DNA of 64,000 nucleotides from Streptomyces harbinensis (GTDB lineage: Bacteria > Actinomycetota > Actinomycetes > Streptomycetales > Streptomycetaceae): positions 186,001 to 250,000 of the forward strand of contig NZ_FPAB01000006.1 in the NCBI RefSeq assembly GCF_900116145.1. The letters are read 5' to 3'. The stretch's first letter is position 1. Every line of letters starts with the position of its first letter. The position numbers were made by a program, and so were the translations under genes. The notes beneath the pieces are model-generated. The model did no database searches, was not told the DNA's origin, and was given only the letters and a program-made list of their open reading frames with translations. Of this stretch, positions 1 to 8,623 are shown one piece after another.

Positions 1-37
1 CCTCTCGTACGCGGCCACGGTGGTCGCGCTGCCCTGA
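1..37 (+). CDS. possible 3' end of a gene cut by the window edge
   Basis: Frame 2 of the plus strand is open from the first base and closes with TGA at 35-37, giving the tail LSYAATVVALP. A strong hairpin follows 40 bases later, as expected downstream of a gene. The fragment is too short to name and the reading could be chance in GC-rich DNA. Confidence 0.35.
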   Translation, partial: LSYAATVVALP

Positions 38-78
38 GCCGCCGACGCGACCCGCCCGACCTGCCCGGGACGCACCAC

Positions 79-107
79 GGCCGCGCCCCCGGGTGAGGGG
101 CGCGGCC
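79..107. terminator. bidirectional hairpin terminator
   Basis: A perfect 11-bp stem (GGCCGCGCCCC pairing with GGGGCGCGGCC) closes a 7-base loop. It lies between the partial plus-strand gene and the end of the minus-strand dctA-type gene, so it can serve both. There is no T tract, which is common in high-GC actinobacteria. Confidence 0.6.
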
Positions 108-128
108 GGGCAAGAGGGGGCGTACGGC

Positions 129-1520
129 TCAGACCTTGGCGGGGGCCCGCTCCAGCGGTGCGGTCTCCTCCGGCGGGGGCGGCGGCGCGCCGTGGCCGTC
201 GTCCACCAGCGTCGCCTCGTCGAACGGGCGCTGCCCGGAAAGGACCTCGCGCATCCGCTCCTTGTCGACCTCCTTGGTCCAGGTGCCGATGATCACGGTG
301 GCGACGGCGTTGCCCGCGAAGTTGGTCAGGGCGCGGGCCTCGCTCATGAACCGGTCGATGCCGATGATCAGGCCGACGCCGTCCAGGAGTTCGGGGCGGT
401 GCGAGGAGAGTCCGGAGGCGAGGATCGCGATGCCGGAGCCGGAGACCCCGGCCGCGCCCTTGGAGGCGATGATCATGAAGAGCAGCAGGGAGAGCTGTTC
501 GCCCAGGGCCAGCGGGGTGCCCATCGCCTCGGCGATGAACAGCGCGGCCATGGTGAGGTAGATGGCGGTGCCGTCCAGGTTGAAGGAGTAGCCGGTGGGC
601 ACCGTGATGCCGACGACCGGCTTGCTGACGCCGGCGTGCTCCATCTTCGCGATCAGCCGCGGCAGCGCGGTCTCGGAGGAGGAGGTGGAGACGATCAGCA
701 GGAACTCGCGGCCCAGGTACTTCAGCAGCGCGAAGATGTTGACGCCGGTGGTGAGCTTCAGCAGGACGCCGAGGACCACGACGATGAACAGCACACAGGT
801 GACGTAGAAGCCGATCATGATGACGGCCAGCGACTTGAGCGCGTCCACGCCCGTCTCGCCGACCACCCCGGCGATCGCGCCGAACGCGCCGATCGGGGCG
901 GTCCACATGACCATGCCCAGCACCCGGAAGACGACCTTCTGGAGGTGGCCGATGCCGCGCAGCACCGGTTCGCCGGCCTTGCCCATGGCCTGGAGCGCGA
1001 AGCCGACCAGCAGCGCGACCAGCAGCGTCTGGAGGACTTCGCCGGCGGTGAAGGCGGAGACCAGGGTCTCGGGGATCATGCCCAGCAGGAAGTCGACCGT
1101 GGACTCGCCGGCCTTCTCGGCGGCCTCGGCGCCGGCGTTGGTGTCCACCTCGGCGAGGTTCAGCCCGTGGCCCGGCTCCAGGAAGTTGCCCACCAGCAGG
1201 CCGATGCCGAGGGCGAACGTCGACATCACCATGAAGTAGCCGAGGGCGAGCCCGCCGACCGCGCCGACCTTGGCGGCCTTCCGGACCGAACCGATCCCGA
1301 GCACGATGGTGCAGAAGATGATCGGCGAGATCATCATCTTGATCAGGGCGATGAACCCCTGGCCCAGCGGCTTCAGCTCCACCCCCACCCCGGGCGCCGC
1401 CAGTCCGATGGTGATGCCCGCGGCCACCGCGATGATGACGGCGATGTAGAGCCAGTGCGTACGGTCGCGGCGTTTCACGCGGGGGGCGGTGGGCGCCCCG
1501 GGCGGGCTGGATGCGGCCAC
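129..1520 (-). CDS. dctA: dicarboxylate/cation symporter (DctA/GltP family)
   Basis: This is a secondary transporter expected to import C4-dicarboxylates such as succinate, fumarate or malate with protons or sodium. The 463-residue protein has the family features: a basic N-terminus before the first membrane segment, the serine-rich re-entrant motif STSSSETALPRL, the NLDGTAIY substrate/cation motif and the glycine/serine-rich stretch GVSGSGIAILA. I chose the GTG at 1520 because GAGGAG lies six bases upstream; an upstream in-frame start at 1619 would add 33 residues that do not look like the family. The C-terminal tail is rich in proline and glutamate. It stands alone between a terminator and a universal stress protein gene. 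Confidence 0.9.
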   Translation of the reverse strand: MAASSPPGAPTAPRVKRRDRTHWLYIAVIIAVAAGITIGLAAPGVGVELKPLGQGFIALIKMMISPIIFCTIVLGIGSVRKAAKVGAVGGLALGYFMVMSTFALGIGLLVGNFLEPGHGLNLAEVDTNAGAEAAEKAGESTVDFLLGMIPETLVSAFTAGEVLQTLLVALLVGFALQAMGKAGEPVLRGIGHLQKVVFRVLGMVMWTAPIGAFGAIAGVVGETGVDALKSLAVIMIGFYVTCVLFIVVVLGVLLKLTTGVNIFALLKYLGREFLLIVSTSSSETALPRLIAKMEHAGVSKPVVGITVPTGYSFNLDGTAIYLTMAALFIAEAMGTPLALGEQLSLLLFMIIASKGAAGVSGSGIAILASGLSSHRPELLDGVGLIIGIDRFMSEARALTNFAGNAVATVIIGTWTKEVDKERMREVLSGQRPFDEATLVDDGHGAPPPPPEETAPLERAPAKV

Positions 1521-1672
1521 GGTGGTCTCCTCGTCCTTGTGGAGTCTTGCGGCCCGGGGGCCGGATTGCACGTGACGCAATATCCACCAGGGGGTGACCG
1601 AGGTCTCGGTTACGGTCATTACGTTCGCGAGGATTTTCGTACGGCTGTCATCCGGGCGTCACCCGGCCGACA

Positions 1673-2122
1673 TCACCACACCAGCAGTACGGGGCACGGC
1701 GCGTGGTCCACCACGAACCGGGTGGGTGGCGCCAGCGTGTGCGGCCCCGGCCGGGACCGGTCCCCGTCCCGGGCGCAGACCAGCACGTTCTCGCTGTCCG
1801 GCCCGGACAGCGCCGCCAGCACCTCGTCCTCGGTGCGGCCGGTCCGCGCCAGCCGCCGCACCGGCCCGCCCAACCGCTGCGCCGCCCGCTCCAGCAGCGC
1901 GGCGGCGGCCTCGGCCGCCTCCCGCTCCAGCCGCCGGGCCGGGTCCTCGCCGGGGCGGTGGCCGCGCCCCAGCAGCCCGGCGAACGCGCCGTGCGCCGCC
2001 GCCGTCACCTCCTCGTCCGTGACATGAAGCAAGGTCACCGGCTCGTGCGCCGCGCGCCGGGCGCGGGCCGCGTCCACGCACGCCGTCCAGTGCGCCTCGG
2101 TGATCCACACGATGAGCGTCAT
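1673..2122 (-). CDS. universal stress protein (UspA-like)
   Basis: This is a 149-residue single-domain Usp-fold protein with an N-terminal beta strand (TLIVWITE), a central helix region rich in Ala and Arg, and the C-terminal RFVVDHAPCPVLLVW, matching the usual Usp ending in which a residue run before 'HAxCPVLVV' closes the sheet. The ATP-binding glycine motif (GxxG-9x-G-S/T) is not clear, so nucleotide binding is uncertain. It lies 7 bp downstream of the permease gene, with GGAGG inside the end of that gene, so the two are probably co-transcribed. The role is probably stress signalling linked to the transporter, but that is inference. Confidence 0.75.
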   Translation of the reverse strand: MTLIVWITEAHWTACVDAARARRAAHEPVTLLHVTDEEVTAAAHGAFAGLLGRGHRPGEDPARRLEREAAEAAAALLERAAQRLGGPVRRLARTGRTEDEVLAALSGPDSENVLVCARDGDRSRPGPHTLAPPTRFVVDHAPCPVLLVW

Positions 2123-2129
2123 ACCGGCC

Positions 2130-3440
2130 TCAGCCTCCGATCAGGGACAGGGACCCCCACAGCGCCACGGTCGCGGCCACCAGGGAGGCGGGCACCGTCA
2201 GCAGCCCGAGCCGGGTGAAGTGGCCGAGCCCCGGGTCGGTGCCGTGGGCGTGCAGCACCCGCCGCCACAGCAGCGTGGCCAGCGAGCCGACATAGGTCAG
2301 GTTGGGCCCCAGGTTCACCCCGATCAGCGCCGCCAGCACCGGACCCGGCCCGCCGTGCGCCGCCAGCACGGGCAGGATCACCAGGATGGCCGGGAGATTG
2401 TTGATCAGATTGGCCAGCACCGCCGCCACCGCGGCCACCGCCAGCAGCGCGGCCAGTGACGAGCCGTCCGGCAGCAGCCGGGCCACCGCGTCCCCCAGCC
2501 CGTGGTCCACCACCGCCGCGACCACCACCCCGAGCGCGAGCACGAACAGCAGGAACGGCACGTTCACCGCCCGTACCAGCACCGGTACCGAGGTACGGCG
2601 CGCGGTGAGCGCCCGGACCGCCAGCACCAGCGCCCCGCCCGCCGCCGCCCAGGCCGGATCGAAGCCGAGCAGCGAGGTCACCGCGAACCCGGCCAGGGTC
2701 AGCCCCAGCACCGCCAGCGCGAACACCGGGCGCGGGCCGGGATCGCGACCGGCACCGGCCGCCGCTTCCGCGCCCCGCTCCACTGCCGCTCCCTGCTCCT
2801 GCTCCGGCACCGCCGCCGTCCCCGTTCCCGTCCCGGCCAGTTCGGCGGCGTACCAGCGGCGGAACACCACGTACTCCACCGCGATCGCCGCCAGCCACGG
2901 CAGCACCATCAGCGCCGCGAACCGGGTGAACGTCAGCCCGCTGGCCGCGAACGCCAGCAGATTCGTCAGATTGGAGACCGGCAGCAGCAGCGAGGCCGAG
3001 TTGGCCAGATGGGTGCAGGCGTACACGTGCGGGCGCGCCGCCACCCCCAGCCGGGCCGCCGTCGCGAACACCACCGGAGTCAGCAGCACCACCGTGGCGT
3101 CCAGGCTCAGCACCGCCGTCACCCCGGCCGCCACCGCGAACACCCCCGCCAGCAGCCGCCGCGGCCGGCCCCCGCACCAGCGCGCCACCAGCCGGCCGGC
3201 CGCCGTGAACAGCCCCTCCTCGTCGCACAGCCGGGCCAGCACCAGCACGGCCGCCAGAAACCCCGTCACCGGCAGCAGTTCGCGGATCTGGTGCCAGGCC
3301 CCGCTCACCGGCACCAGACCGAACGCCACCGCCGCCCCGGCCGCCGGCACCGCGGCCACCGCCTCCGGCAGCCCGCGCGGGCGCGCCACCGCGAACCCCA
3401 GCACCCCCAGCAGCAGCACCGCCGACAGCGTCCCGGCCAC
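2130..3440 (-). CDS. ArsB/SLC13-type ion permease
   Basis: This 436-residue integral membrane protein has about ten to twelve hydrophobic segments arranged as two repeats. Each repeat has a polar break typical of the ion transporter superfamily that includes ArsB, NhaD and SLC13 permeases (for example LSLDATVVLLTPVVF in the first half and NLINNLPAILVILPVL in the second). The NNLPA and DATVV elements are the substrate-cavity signatures of that group. The substrate could be arsenite, an organic anion or sodium; nothing nearby (no ArsR, no ArsC) supports arsenic resistance. The GTG at 3440 is the first in-frame start. A hydrophilic linker sits near residues 205-235. Confidence 0.75.
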   Translation of the reverse strand: MAGTLSAVLLLGVLGFAVARPRGLPEAVAAVPAAGAAVAFGLVPVSGAWHQIRELLPVTGFLAAVLVLARLCDEEGLFTAAGRLVARWCGGRPRRLLAGVFAVAAGVTAVLSLDATVVLLTPVVFATAARLGVAARPHVYACTHLANSASLLLPVSNLTNLLAFAASGLTFTRFAALMVLPWLAAIAVEYVVFRRWYAAELAGTGTGTAAVPEQEQGAAVERGAEAAAGAGRDPGPRPVFALAVLGLTLAGFAVTSLLGFDPAWAAAGGALVLAVRALTARRTSVPVLVRAVNVPFLLFVLALGVVVAAVVDHGLGDAVARLLPDGSSLAALLAVAAVAAVLANLINNLPAILVILPVLAAHGGPGPVLAALIGVNLGPNLTYVGSLATLLWRRVLHAHGTDPGLGHFTRLGLLTVPASLVAATVALWGSLSLIGG

Positions 3441-3622
3441 CCACGTACTCAGCGCATGCCTCCCGGCCGGTGCCGCCCCGGATCTCCCGGCTCACCGCAC
3501 CAGTTTCCCACCCCATGTGACCCACGTCTCACCGCATCCCCCCGCGGCCATGTCACATCCGCGCCCGCGCCGCCCCTCTCCCCTGGCGAGAGACCAACAC
3601 TCCCGGAGAGGGGAGAAGAACC

Positions 3623-5884
3623 ATGTTCGCGAGGCTTTCCGCACTCGTGCTCGGGCACCGCCGGGCCGTGCTGTGGGTGGCGGTGCTGCTGGCGCTCGTC
3701 GGCGGGGCCAGTAGTGCGACGCTGTTCGACGACGTGAAGGGAGGCGGCTTCACCAACCCCGGCGCGGAGTCCGGGCAGGCCGCCGACGTCCTCGCCGAGC
3801 GCTTCGGCCAGCAGGACCCCAACGTGGTGCTGCTCGTGCACGCCCCCGGCGGCGTCGACGAACCCGCCGCCCGGGCGGCCGGCAGCGCGCTGGCCGAGCG
3901 GCTCGCCGCGGAGGACGGCGTCAGCGGCGTCCTCTCGTACTGGACCGCCGGCGGCGGCGCGGGACCGCTGCGCTCCGCCGACGGCGAGCGCGCCCTGATC
4001 CTGGCCACCGTCGCCGGGGACGAGACCGAGGCCGGGCGCCGGCTCGCCGCACTGCGCCCCGATTACGAGGGGAACGCGGACGGCCTGGAGGTCGCCGTCG
4101 GCGGACCCGCCATGATCAACCACGAGGTCGGCGAACTCAGCGAACGCGATGTGATCAAGGGCGAGACCATCGCCTTCCCCGTCATGCTCGTCGTCCTGGT
4201 GCTGATCTTCGGCAGCCTCGTCGCCGCCTCGCTCCCGCTGGTCACCGGGCTGATCACCATCCTGGTCTCGCTCGGCCTGCTGTGGGCCATGGCCCAGCTC
4301 ACCGACGTCTCGGTGCTGGCCGTCAACGTGGTCACCCTGCTGGGCCTCGGCCTGGCCGTCGACTACAGCCTGCTGATGGTCAACCGCTACCGCGAGGAAC
4401 TGCGGGCCGGCCAGGACAGCGCCACCGCCATCCGGGTGATGATGGGCTCGGCCGGACGCACCGTCCTCTTCTCGGCCGTCACCGTCGCCGTCACCCTGGC
4501 CGGACTCGCCTGGTTCCCGCTGCTGGCGCTGCGCTCCATCGCCTACTCCGGCATCGCCGTGGCCGTCCTCACCGCGCTCACCACCCTCACCGTGCTGCCC
4601 GCGCTGCTGGCTGTGCTCGGCCCGCGCTTCGAGTCCGGCCGGGTGCTGCGCCGCCGCGCCACCGCCCGCCAGGAGCAGGAGCAGGACGCGGAGAACGGCT
4701 TCTGGCACCGGCTCGCCTCGCTGGTGATGCGCCGCCCCGTGCCCTTCGCCACCCTCGGCACCCTGTTCCTGCTGCTGCTCGGGCTGCCCTTCCTCTCCCT
4801 GAACATGGGCGCCCTGGACGAGCGGGCCCTGCCCACCTCTTCCGCCGGGCGGCAGGTCGCCGAGGTGATGCGCGCCGAGTTCGACAGCGGCGAGGCCGGC
4901 GCCGTACGGATCGTCCTGCCCGAGGGTGCCCCGGAGGCAGACCTGGCTACGTATGCCGCCGGGCTCTCCGCCCACCCGGACGCCGCCCGGGTGGACGCCC
5001 CCACCGGCTCCTACGCCCAGGGCACCCAGGTCGCCGAGGCGGGACCGCAGCACGCCGCGCTGACCGCCGCGGACGGCTCGGGGGCCGCGGCGCTCAGCGT
5101 GGTGCCCGCCCCGGGCGAGCAGACCCGCGCCGAGCAGTTGGTGCGCGACATCCGCTCCGGCGCCGCCGCCGAGGCGCCGTCCGCGATCCTGGTCGGCGGA
5201 CAGGCCGCCGTCGCCCTGGACGGCATCGCGGCCATCACCGACCGGCTGCCGGTCGCCGCGCTCACCCTGGGCCTGGCCATGGTGGTGCTGCTGTTCCTGC
5301 TCACCGGCAGCGTGCTGCTGCCGTTCATCGCGATGCTGCTGAGCGCCCTCGGCCTCACCGCCACCTTCGGCGCCCTGGTGTGGGGCTTCCAGGACGGGCA
5401 CCTGGCCGGGCTGCTGGGCTTCACCGCCACCGGCACCATCAACGGCACCGTGCCGGTGCTGCTGTTCGCGGTCGCCTTCGGCCTCGGCATGGACTACCAG
5501 GTGTTCCTGCTCTCCCGCATCCGCGAGGAGTACGAGCGCGGCGGCGATCCGCGGGCCGCCGTCGCGCTCGGGCTGGAGCGCATCGGCCGCATCGTCACCG
5601 CCGCCGCGGCCGTCCTGTCCATCGTCTTCCTGGCCTTCCTGATCTCCGACATCAGCTTCATGAAGGCCATGGGCATCGGGCTGCCGCTGGCCGTCCTGAT
5701 GGACGCCACCCTCATCCGGGGCGCGCTGCTGCCGGCCGCCATGCGGCTGGGCGGGCGCGCCATCTGGTGGCTGCCGGCCCCGCTGCGCCGCGTCCACGAC
5801 CGGTACGGGCTGCACGACGCCGACCCGGCCGGCCCGCCCGCCGCCCGCCCGGCGGAGCCGGCGCGCTCGGGCCGGGCGTCGTGA
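3623..5884 (+). CDS. MMPL family RND-type exporter
   Basis: The protein of 753 residues is an MmpL-like transporter, a proton-driven exporter of lipids, siderophores or drugs. It shows one N-terminal membrane helix, a first extracytoplasmic domain (about residues 30-180), a five-helix bundle, a second extracytoplasmic domain (about 400-540), and a second bundle. The Asp-Tyr pairs typical of MmpL proton relays are visible in GLAVDYSLLMVNR and GLGMDYQVFLLSR. A GGGGAG ribosome site precedes the ATG by seven bases. No TetR-type regulator sits next to it. It is monocistronic, with a very strong hairpin after the stop. Confidence 0.9.
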   Translation: MFARLSALVLGHRRAVLWVAVLLALVGGASSATLFDDVKGGGFTNPGAESGQAADVLAERFGQQDPNVVLLVHAPGGVDEPAARAAGSALAERLAAEDGVSGVLSYWTAGGGAGPLRSADGERALILATVAGDETEAGRRLAALRPDYEGNADGLEVAVGGPAMINHEVGELSERDVIKGETIAFPVMLVVLVLIFGSLVAASLPLVTGLITILVSLGLLWAMAQLTDVSVLAVNVVTLLGLGLAVDYSLLMVNRYREELRAGQDSATAIRVMMGSAGRTVLFSAVTVAVTLAGLAWFPLLALRSIAYSGIAVAVLTALTTLTVLPALLAVLGPRFESGRVLRRRATARQEQEQDAENGFWHRLASLVMRRPVPFATLGTLFLLLLGLPFLSLNMGALDERALPTSSAGRQVAEVMRAEFDSGEAGAVRIVLPEGAPEADLATYAAGLSAHPDAARVDAPTGSYAQGTQVAEAGPQHAALTAADGSGAAALSVVPAPGEQTRAEQLVRDIRSGAAAEAPSAILVGGQAAVALDGIAAITDRLPVAALTLGLAMVVLLFLLTGSVLLPFIAMLLSALGLTATFGALVWGFQDGHLAGLLGFTATGTINGTVPVLLFAVAFGLGMDYQVFLLSRIREEYERGGDPRAAVALGLERIGRIVTAAAAVLSIVFLAFLISDISFMKAMGIGLPLAVLMDATLIRGALLPAAMRLGGRAIWWLPAPLRRVHDRYGLHDADPAGPPAARPAEPARSGRAS

Positions 5885-5919
5885 CCCGCGAGGCCGGCGG
5901 CGCCGGGGGGTGAACGGGG

Positions 5920-5957
5920 GGTGGGGGCCGCCCGCGTGGGTGCGGGCGGCCCCCACC
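5920..5957. terminator. very strong bidirectional hairpin terminator
   Basis: A perfect 16-bp stem (left arm 5920-5935, right arm 5942-5957) with a 6-base loop lies exactly between the convergent MMPL and alcohol dehydrogenase genes, 36 bp after one stop and 19 bp after the other. Confidence 0.8.
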
Positions 5958-5975
5958 ATCACCCCCCGCGCGGGG

Positions 5976-7019
5976 TCAGGCGCGCGGGTCGACGAGCACC
6001 TTGGTGTGGGCGCTCTCGCCCGAGTCGAGTTCCTCCAGGAGGTCGCCGAGCTGCGACAGGCCGACGGTGCCGGTGTGCAGGGCGGCGACGTCGATCCGCC
6101 GCCCGGCGATGGCGCGCATGGTGCCCACGAAGTCCTCGTGGTTGTAGGCGAGCGACCCGATGACCGTCAGCTCCCGGCTCTGCCAGTCGCCGTAGCTGAC
6201 CGTCGACGGGGTGAGGGGGAAGCCGAGCAGCGCGAGCGTGCCGCCGCGCCGGACCAGTTCGGCGGACGGCTGGAACAGGGACGCGACCCCCGTGCACTCG
6301 AACAGCACATCGGCGCCGAGCCCGTCGGTGGCCCGCTCCAGCACCCCGGCCAGCTCCGGTGGCGCCACCACGTCCCGGAAGCCCAGCTTCCCGGCGGTGC
6401 CCCGGCGGGCCGCCGAGGGCTCCGAGACGATGATGCGCCCGGCGCCCGCGTTGCGCGCGTGCTGGGCGGTGAGCAGGCCGATCGGTCCCGCGCCCTGGAC
6501 GACCACCACCGAGCCCAGCTCCAGGGCGGTGCGGCGTACCGCGTGGAAGGTCACGGTCGCCGGCTCCACGAGAGCGGCCTCGATGTCCGAGAGCGCGTCC
6601 GGCACCGGGATCACCCGGCGGGCGGAGACCCGGACGCGGGTGGCGAACGCACCGTGGGCGGGGGCCGCCTCGTCCACGCCGTTGGCCTCGGCGAACACCG
6701 TGTCGCACTGGCGGGCGTGCCCGGCCAGACACTGGCGGCAGCGCCCGCAGGCGGGTCCGACCCCGCCCACCACCCGCTGGCCGGCCCGCACCCCGGTGAC
6801 CTCGGCGCCGACCGCGCGGACCGTCCCGGTCCACTCGTGCCCGAAGACGGCGGGCGGCAGCATGTGCCCGTCGGTGTAGCCGTGGACGTCCGTACCGCAG
6901 ATCCCGCTGTAGGTGATGTCCACGATCACCCCGTCCGGCGCGGGCGGCTGCTCGTCCCCGGCGCGTTCCTCCAGCTGCCGCGGTCCGGAGACCCGCACGT
7001 AGCGCTGCTCAGCATTCAT
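5976..7019 (-). CDS. zinc-dependent alcohol dehydrogenase (MDR superfamily)
   Basis: This 347-residue medium-chain dehydrogenase should oxidise a secondary alcohol or polyol with NAD(P). The catalytic zinc ligands are visible in GICGTDVHGY and GHEWTG, and the structural zinc site as four spaced cysteines in CGRCRQCLAGHARQC. The Rossmann motif is VVVQGAGPIGLLTA. The layout is closest to threonine or sorbitol dehydrogenase-like enzymes. Two starts are possible; the ATG at 7019 has AAGGA about 11 bases upstream, and the one at 7028 has it too close. It is divergent from the flavin oxidoreductase gene across 174 bp, so the two may share a control region. The substrate is unknown. Confidence 0.88.
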   Translation of the reverse strand: MNAEQRYVRVSGPRQLEERAGDEQPPAPDGVIVDITYSGICGTDVHGYTDGHMLPPAVFGHEWTGTVRAVGAEVTGVRAGQRVVGGVGPACGRCRQCLAGHARQCDTVFAEANGVDEAAPAHGAFATRVRVSARRVIPVPDALSDIEAALVEPATVTFHAVRRTALELGSVVVVQGAGPIGLLTAQHARNAGAGRIIVSEPSAARRGTAGKLGFRDVVAPPELAGVLERATDGLGADVLFECTGVASLFQPSAELVRRGGTLALLGFPLTPSTVSYGDWQSRELTVIGSLAYNHEDFVGTMRAIAGRRIDVAALHTGTVGLSQLGDLLEELDSGESAHTKVLVDPRA

Positions 7020-7181
7020 GACCAACATGTTCCTTCGTTCCCGGTGCCGCGACCCGGGACGAGTCCGGCACATCGGACCCATACAACACCTTCGGTCGAA
7101 GAGCCGTGCGGGCACCCCGGCGGCGCGCGGCCGGGTGCCGGGCGGACGGCGCGGCCCCGCGAAGAATCCGAAGACGCGTCC

Positions 7182-7187
7182 TAATCT
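7182..7187 (+). promoter_or_regulatory. -10 hexamer of a leaderless promoter
   Basis: TAATCT lies seven bases before the ATG at 7194 and there is no ribosome-binding site. That spacing places the transcription start at the A of the ATG, the usual geometry of leaderless mRNAs in actinobacteria. Confidence 0.5.
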
Positions 7188-7193
7188 GACGGG

Positions 7194-8579
7194 ATGGCTG
7201 AAGAGACGGATGTGATTGTGCTGGGAATGGGCCCCGGCGGCGAGTACGTCGCCGGGCGGCTCGCCGCCGCCGGGCTCGACGTCGTGGGGGTCGAGGCGGA
7301 GCTGGTGGGCGGCGAGTGCCCGTACTGGGCCTGTGTGCCCAGCAAGATGATGGTCCGCGCCGCCGGTCTGCTGACCGACACCCGGCGGGTGCCCGGCATC
7401 GCGGGGAGCAGCCAGGTCCATCCCGACTTCGGCACCGTCGCCGCCCGCATCAGGACCGAGGCCACCGACAACTGGGACGACACCGTCGCCGCCGACCGCT
7501 TCACCGGCGCCGGCGGGCGCCTGGTGCGCGGCCGGGGGCGGCTGTCCGGACCCGGCCGGGTGGCGGTCAAGCCCTCCGACGACGGACCGGAGACCGAGTA
7601 CGGGGCGCGGGTCGGCATCGTCGTCGCCACCGGCAGCCGCCCCGTGATCCCGCCGCTGGAGGGGCTGGCCGGCTCGCCCTACTGGACCAACCGCGAGGCC
7701 GTCTCCGCCGAGAGCCCGCCGCGCTCGCTGCTGGTGCTCGGCGGCGGCCCGGTCGGCCTCGAACTCGCCCAGGTGTACGCCCGGTTCGGCACGGACGTGA
7801 CCGTCGTCGAGGGCGGCGAGCGGCTGCTGTCGCGCGAGGAGCCCGAGTCCTCCCGGCTGATCACCGACGTCCTCACCCGCGAGGGCCTGGTCGTCCACGT
7901 GGCCTCGCACGCCACCCGCGTGGCGTACGACGACGCCCACGGCTTCACCCTGTTCCTGGAGGACGGCGAGGAACTGACCGCCGAACGCCTGCTGGTGGCC
8001 ACCGGCCGCGCCCCCGACCTGGCCTCGCTCGGCCTCGAACACGCCGGCATCGAACTCGACCCCAAGGCCCGGGCGCTGCCCGTGGACGAGAAGCTGCTGG
8101 CCGCGCCCGCGCTGTGGGCGATCGGCGATGTGACCGGCGTCGGCCAGTTCACCCATGTCGCCATGTACCAGGGGCAGCTCGCCGCCCGCACCATCCTCGG
8201 GGAGGAGACGCCGCCCACCGACTACCGGGCGCTGCCCCATGTCACCTTCACCGACCCGGAGATCGGCTCGGTCGGCCTCACCGAGGCGGCGGCCCGCGCC
8301 GAGGGCATCGACGTCCGCACCGGGATCGCCGACCTCGCCGCCAGCACCCGGGGCTGGATCCACAAGGCGGGCAACGAGGGCTTCATCAAGCTGGTCGCCG
8401 ACGCCCGCCGCCAGGTGCTGGTCGGCGCCACCTCCGCAGGGCCGGCCGGCGGCGAGGTGCTGTACGGGCTGGCCGTCGCCATCCAGGGCGAGGTGCCGCT
8501 GGAGCGGCTGCGGCAGATGATCTACTCCTACCCCACCTTCCACCGCGCGGTGGAGACGGCGCTCGCCGACCTGTCCTGA
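7194..8579 (+). CDS. FAD-dependent pyridine nucleotide-disulfide oxidoreductase
   Basis: The 461-residue protein belongs to the class I family with lipoamide dehydrogenase, glutathione reductase and mercuric reductase. Visible are the FAD site (VLGMGPGGEYVAG), the redox-active disulfide in GGECPYWACVPSKMM with the two cysteines five residues apart, the NAD(P) site (VLGGGPVGLELAQVY), and the second FAD motif around LWAIGDVTGVGQF. The C-terminal motif reads YSYPTFHRAVE where lipoamide dehydrogenases have HAHPTLSE, so the catalytic base histidine appears replaced by tyrosine. It is therefore probably not a true lipoamide dehydrogenase, and no 2-oxo acid dehydrogenase genes are nearby. Translation is probably leaderless from 7194. 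Confidence 0.85.
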   Translation: MAEETDVIVLGMGPGGEYVAGRLAAAGLDVVGVEAELVGGECPYWACVPSKMMVRAAGLLTDTRRVPGIAGSSQVHPDFGTVAARIRTEATDNWDDTVAADRFTGAGGRLVRGRGRLSGPGRVAVKPSDDGPETEYGARVGIVVATGSRPVIPPLEGLAGSPYWTNREAVSAESPPRSLLVLGGGPVGLELAQVYARFGTDVTVVEGGERLLSREEPESSRLITDVLTREGLVVHVASHATRVAYDDAHGFTLFLEDGEELTAERLLVATGRAPDLASLGLEHAGIELDPKARALPVDEKLLAAPALWAIGDVTGVGQFTHVAMYQGQLAARTILGEETPPTDYRALPHVTFTDPEIGSVGLTEAAARAEGIDVRTGIADLAASTRGWIHKAGNEGFIKLVADARRQVLVGATSAGPAGGEVLYGLAVAIQGEVPLERLRQMIYSYPTFHRAVETALADLS

Positions 8580-8623
8580 GCCGGCTGATCAACCCGGCGG
8601 GCCCGGCCCGCGTCCCTGCGGGT

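Noticed and set aside
93..2027. A 644-codon open frame on the plus strand opposite dctA and usp
   Set aside because: The translation is rich in Gly, Arg, Asp and His with no domain, while the opposite strand encodes clear families with ribosome sites.
7020..8543. Upstream extension of the alcohol dehydrogenase frame through the oxidoreductase gene
   Set aside because: The extension is antisense to a real flavoprotein, and the homologous dehydrogenase part starts at about 7019.
7316..8623. Upstream extension of the ABC exporter frame
   Set aside because: It overlaps the oxidoreductase in another frame and shows Arg/Pro/His-rich shadow composition. The transporter begins at 8624.
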